DNA from: JADFAK01 sp047615865
GTDB lineage: Bacteria; Bacteroidota; Bacteroidia; Flavobacteriales_D; Sanyastnellaceae
Length of the DNA stretch: 15,639 nucleotides
NCBI GenBank assembly: GCA_047615865.1
Contig: JBLHIB010000083.1
Span: 1 to 15,639, forward strand
Direction of reading: 5' to 3'
Of this stretch, positions 13,529 through 15,639 are shown in pieces (positions within the stretch are counted from its first letter, which is position 1; each line of letters starts with the position of its first letter). Made by a program: the position numbers and the translations under genes. A model generated the notes under the pieces. The model was not told the origin of the DNA. It saw only the letters and a program-made list of their open reading frames with translations, and did not search any database.

Positions 13529-14845
13529 ATGAGCACAGCCACAATGACATCAACTGATTACAAAGTAAAAGACATTAGTCTCGCAGATTGGGGACGAAAA
13601 GAAATCAAACTTGCCGAAGCTGAAATGCCAGGTTTAATGGCGATCCGTGATGAGTATAGAGCCTCTCAACCATTGAAAGGAGCTAGAATCGCCGGATGTT
13701 TGCACATGACTATTCAGACTGCAGTTCTTATTGAGACTTTGGTTGAGCTAGGTGCCGATGTAAGATGGTCTTCTTGCAATATCTTTTCTACACAAGATCA
13801 TGCTGCTGCCGCAATGGCTGCTGCTGGAATTCCTGTATTTGCATGGAAAGGTCTTACTGAAGAGGAGTATGAGTGGTGTATCGATCAAACATTGTTGTTT
13901 GGTGATGACAAGCAGCCTCTAAACCTTATCTTGGATGATGGTGGTGACTTGACCAACATTGTTTTGGACAACAATCCTGAGATGGCTGCTGGTATCAAAG
14001 GTATTTCTGAAGAAACTACTACTGGTGTTCTTCGTCTATATGATCGTGAGAAGAATGGCACGCTAATTATGCCTGCTATCAACGTGAATGATTCAGTTAC
14101 GAAGTCGAAGTTTGACAACAAGTACGGTTGCCGTGAGTCATTGGTTGATGCGATTCGTCGGGCCACCGATGTAATGCTTGCTGGTAAAGTTGCTGTTGTA
14201 GGTGGTTTTGGAGATGTTGGTAAAGGTTCGGCTGAGTCTTTGCGTAACGCTGGCTGTCGAGTGATTGTTACTGAGATTGATCCTATTTGTGCGCTTCAAG
14301 CTGCAATGGAAGGATTCGAAGTAAAGAAAATGATCGACGCAGTTCCCGAAGCAGATATAATTGTAACCGCTACTGGTAACAAAGATATTATCACTGGAAA
14401 GCACTTCGAACTTATGAAGGACAAAGCTATTGTTTGTAATATCGGGCACTTCGACAATGAGATCGATGTTGAATGGTTGAACGGCAAGTATGGTGCTTCT
14501 AAATCAGAAATTAAGCCTCAAGTGGATATGTACAATATCAATGGAAATGAGATCATCCTTCTTGCTGAAGGTCGTCTTGTAAACCTTGGTTGTGCAATGG
14601 GTCACCCATCATTTGTAATGTCAAACTCGTTCTCGAACCAAACTTTGGCGCAGATTGAGCTTTGGCAGAACTCTGATAACTACGAAAATCAAGTTTATAC
14701 ACTTCCTAAGTACCTTGATGAGAAGGTTGCTCGTTTGCACCTTGCGAAGGTTGGTGTTGATTTGGAGGTTCTTTCACAAGAACAAGCTGACTACATTGGT
14801 GTGCCTCAAGCAGGTCCATACAAGGGTGAGGCTTACAGATATTGA
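13529..14845 (+). CDS. ahcY: Adenosylhomocysteinase (S-adenosyl-L-homocysteine hydrolase)
   Basis: A 438-residue cytoplasmic, NAD-dependent enzyme that splits S-adenosylhomocysteine into adenosine and homocysteine, relieving product inhibition of methyltransferases in the methionine cycle. Substrate-domain motifs are GCLHMTIQTAVLIETL (57-72), STQDHAAAA (87-95), LDDGGDLT (135-142), EETTTG (161-166) and NVNDSVTKSKFDN (185-197). The catalytic residues are present: Asp137, Glu162, Lys192, Asp196 and Asn197, with Cys201 following. The NAD-binding loop is GGFGDVGKG (225-233), differing from the usual AGYGDVGKG in two positions. The C-terminal Lys and Tyr that reach into the partner subunit's cofactor site are kept (Lys432 and Tyr436 in YKGEAYRY), although the usual KPDHYRY is changed. 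Codon choice leans toward GGT, GCT and CTT more than in the surface-protein genes, as expected for a highly expressed gene. ATG 13529 starts MSTATM; a second ATG at residue 6 is possible. Confidence 0.97.
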   Translation: MSTATMTSTDYKVKDISLADWGRKEIKLAEAEMPGLMAIRDEYRASQPLKGARIAGCLHMTIQTAVLIETLVELGADVRWSSCNIFSTQDHAAAAMAAAGIPVFAWKGLTEEEYEWCIDQTLLFGDDKQPLNLILDDGGDLTNIVLDNNPEMAAGIKGISEETTTGVLRLYDREKNGTLIMPAINVNDSVTKSKFDNKYGCRESLVDAIRRATDVMLAGKVAVVGGFGDVGKGSAESLRNAGCRVIVTEIDPICALQAAMEGFEVKKMIDAVPEADIIVTATGNKDIITGKHFELMKDKAIVCNIGHFDNEIDVEWLNGKYGASKSEIKPQVDMYNINGNEIILLAEGRLVNLGCAMGHPSFVMSNSFSNQTLAQIELWQNSDNYENQVYTLPKYLDEKVARLHLAKVGVDLEVLSQEQADYIGVPQAGPYKGEAYRY

Positions 14846-14862
14846 TCCTAACAGTTTAGGAT
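14845..14862 (+). repeat. Hairpin overlapping the ahcY stop codon
   Basis: ATCCTAA (14845-14851) and TTAGGAT (14856-14862) form a 7-bp perfect stem with a 4-base loop that begins on the last base of the ahcY stop codon and ends just before the A-run of the terminator. Confidence 0.5.
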
Positions 14863-14864
14863 AC

Positions 14865-14900
14865 AAAAAAGCCGATGGGATTTTCCTATCGGCTTTTTTT
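14865..14900. terminator. Bidirectional terminator between ahcY and the lipoprotein gene
   Basis: Six As (14865-14870), a 10-bp stem with one G-T pair (GCCGATGGGA 14871-14880 with TCCTATCGGC 14884-14893), a 3-base loop, and seven Ts (14894-14900). The A-run makes a T-run on the minus strand, so the hairpin can end transcripts of ahcY and of the convergent lipoprotein gene. Confidence 0.9.
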
Positions 14901-14921
14901 ATGTTTTAATAACTGTTTTCT

Positions 14922-15347
14922 TTAATTGAAAACGTGCAAGATCGGATCAACAAAAACTGCGCTGTACGATTCAAGACTTTGAATCGCTGGACCCTCTATC
15001 AATGATCCATCAATGATTAACCATCGGGAATTCGAGCATGGGTCTTGGATCGTGATGTTGTCGTCATTGACCTTCACCTGACATTCTTCTTCAATGTTTA
15101 TTGGTGCATGCCTGTCGAAGGCCGAAAATTCATCTATGTTGTTGCGATAGATTATTATCCCCTCAGATCCACCTGTCACATACATCCATCCAGTTACAGA
15201 GGACAAATCGAAGGATTGTGGTTCGTTGACGTTGAGATAAAAATCAACAGGGACCAATGGAACTTGATCGTTCGTTTTCTTGCAGCCATCGGCGCCAACG
15301 GTGACAACGCTAACAATCAATATCAATATGTACTTATTGAAATTCAT
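14922..15347 (-). CDS. Small lipoprotein with degenerate Rieske-like fold
   Basis: A 141-residue protein. The N-terminus has a lysine, a hydrophobic stretch (about 6-18) and a lipobox ending GADGC with Cys22, so it is expected to be a lipoprotein. The rest follows the pattern of Rieske-like Bacteroidota lipoproteins: GGSEGIIIYR (59-68), EFSAFDRHAP (73-82), Cys89, DPCSNSRW (102-109), IDGSLIEGPA (112-121) and a closing SLESYS. In that pattern the cluster ligands would sit near DRTCP and DPCCGS. Here the first Cys is Ala81 (in HAP) and CCGS is CSNS, so an iron-sulfur cluster is unlikely. Function unknown; it may keep only the beta-sandwich scaffold. Its ATG overlaps the tsaB stop (ATGA), so the two are translationally coupled. 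Family placement is by eye and moderately sure. Confidence 0.8.
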   Translation of the reverse strand: MNFNKYILILIVSVVTVGADGCKKTNDQVPLVPVDFYLNVNEPQSFDLSSVTGWMYVTGGSEGIIIYRNNIDEFSAFDRHAPINIEEECQVKVNDDNITIQDPCSNSRWLIIDGSLIEGPAIQSLESYSAVFVDPILHVFN

Positions 15348-15639
15348 TTTCGCTTCAACAAATCTTTAGGTTTCCCAGCTATGAAATCTTTCAAATAGAA
15401 GGGCTCAAAATACGCAACATCTTCGAAATGACCCTTCTCATACTGCTCAACGGCCAAATCTACCATGTATTTTGAGTCGGGAAAGATATCTGTATCAAAA
15501 TGCCATTGTGGATTTTCTGAGACGAGCTCAAACTTCTTGGCCGCATCGCCTGCGAATAAAGTTTTCTTATTGACCTGTGCCGACCAAGGATTGTCATCCC
15601 ATACTACGCTTCTGGTTTCATGAATAGGGCTACCTGTAG
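15344..15639 (-). CDS. tsaB: TsaB, tRNA threonylcarbamoyladenosine biosynthesis (C-terminal part)
   Basis: The minus-strand frame is open from the right edge to TGA at 15346-15344, giving 98 residues of the C-terminal end. It reads SPIHETRSVVWDD, then LFAGDAAKKFE, NPQWHFDTDIFPDSKYM, YEKGHFEDVAYFEPFYLKDF and ends in a basic tail. The GD(G/A)A block, the loosely conserved middle and the final (A/V)YFEPFYLKDF are typical of Bacteroidota TsaB, the ASKHA-fold dimerisation subunit that works with TsaD and TsaE to make the t6A37 modification of ANN-decoding tRNAs. The N-terminal half, with the ATPase-like core, lies outside the window. The stop overlaps the start of the downstream lipoprotein gene by four bases. 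Confidence 0.87.
   Translation of the reverse strand, partial: TGSPIHETRSVVWDDNPWSAQVNKKTLFAGDAAKKFELVSENPQWHFDTDIFPDSKYMVDLAVEQYEKGHFEDVAYFEPFYLKDFIAGKPKDLLKRK

Noticed and set aside
15045..15398. 117-codon plus-strand frame opposite the lipoprotein and tsaB
   Set aside because: It spans two minus-strand genes that are coupled by an ATGA overlap and both recognised; no motif or start signal on the plus strand.

Overview
The window looks like chromosomal DNA of a Bacteroidota bacterium, most likely a marine Flavobacteriales member. Three lines of evidence point there. Three large secreted proteins end in type IX secretion (T9SS) sorting regions. Nearly every gene start is preceded by a Bacteroidota-type promoter box (TAnnTTTG, in several cases with TTG or TTTG 19-20 bases upstream), and Shine-Dalgarno signals are scarce. 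The housekeeping proteins (AhcY, L34, TsaB C-terminus, Gmd) also have a Bacteroidota look. No phage, insertion sequence, CRISPR array, tRNA or rRNA gene was seen.

Layout, left to right. 1-785 is the C-terminal end of a large T9SS cargo protein. 786-1317 is a mostly non-coding stretch holding a truncated second copy of the same C-terminal tail (about 1058-1255). 1318-3267 is a 649-residue secreted protein with a PKD domain, closed by a strong hairpin terminator. On the minus strand, 6020-3376 is a two-gene surface-polysaccharide unit: a Wzx-like flippase followed by a GT4-type glycosyltransferase. Divergent from it is a 1062-residue LamG/PKD-repeat cell-surface protein (6113-9301), whose stop codon lies one base from that of the convergent gmd (GDP-mannose 4,6-dehydratase, 10394-9303). 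Upstream of gmd on the same strand is an MsbA-like ABC exporter (12295-10496).

The right third is housekeeping. It holds rpmH (ribosomal protein L34, 12547-12717) with a textbook promoter and terminator, a phosphopantetheinyl transferase (13390-12809) divergent from ahcY (13529-14845), a bidirectional terminator, a small lipoprotein (15347-14922), and the 3' end of tsaB, which overlaps the lipoprotein start by 4 bases.

The main theme of the left two thirds is the cell surface: T9SS cargo proteins interleaved with genes for polysaccharide assembly (nucleotide sugar, transferase, flippase, exporter). In T9SS bacteria, type A cargo is attached to an anionic lipopolysaccharide, so a functional link is plausible, but it is an inference from proximity only. 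I found no convincing new defence or mobile system. The most unusual items are the decayed tail duplication with its non-canonical RPVDLDNF ending, the regular ~82-residue disulfide-type repeat array, the back-to-back surface-gene promoters, a possible leaderless transferase gene, and a degenerate Rieske-like lipoprotein coupled to tsaB.
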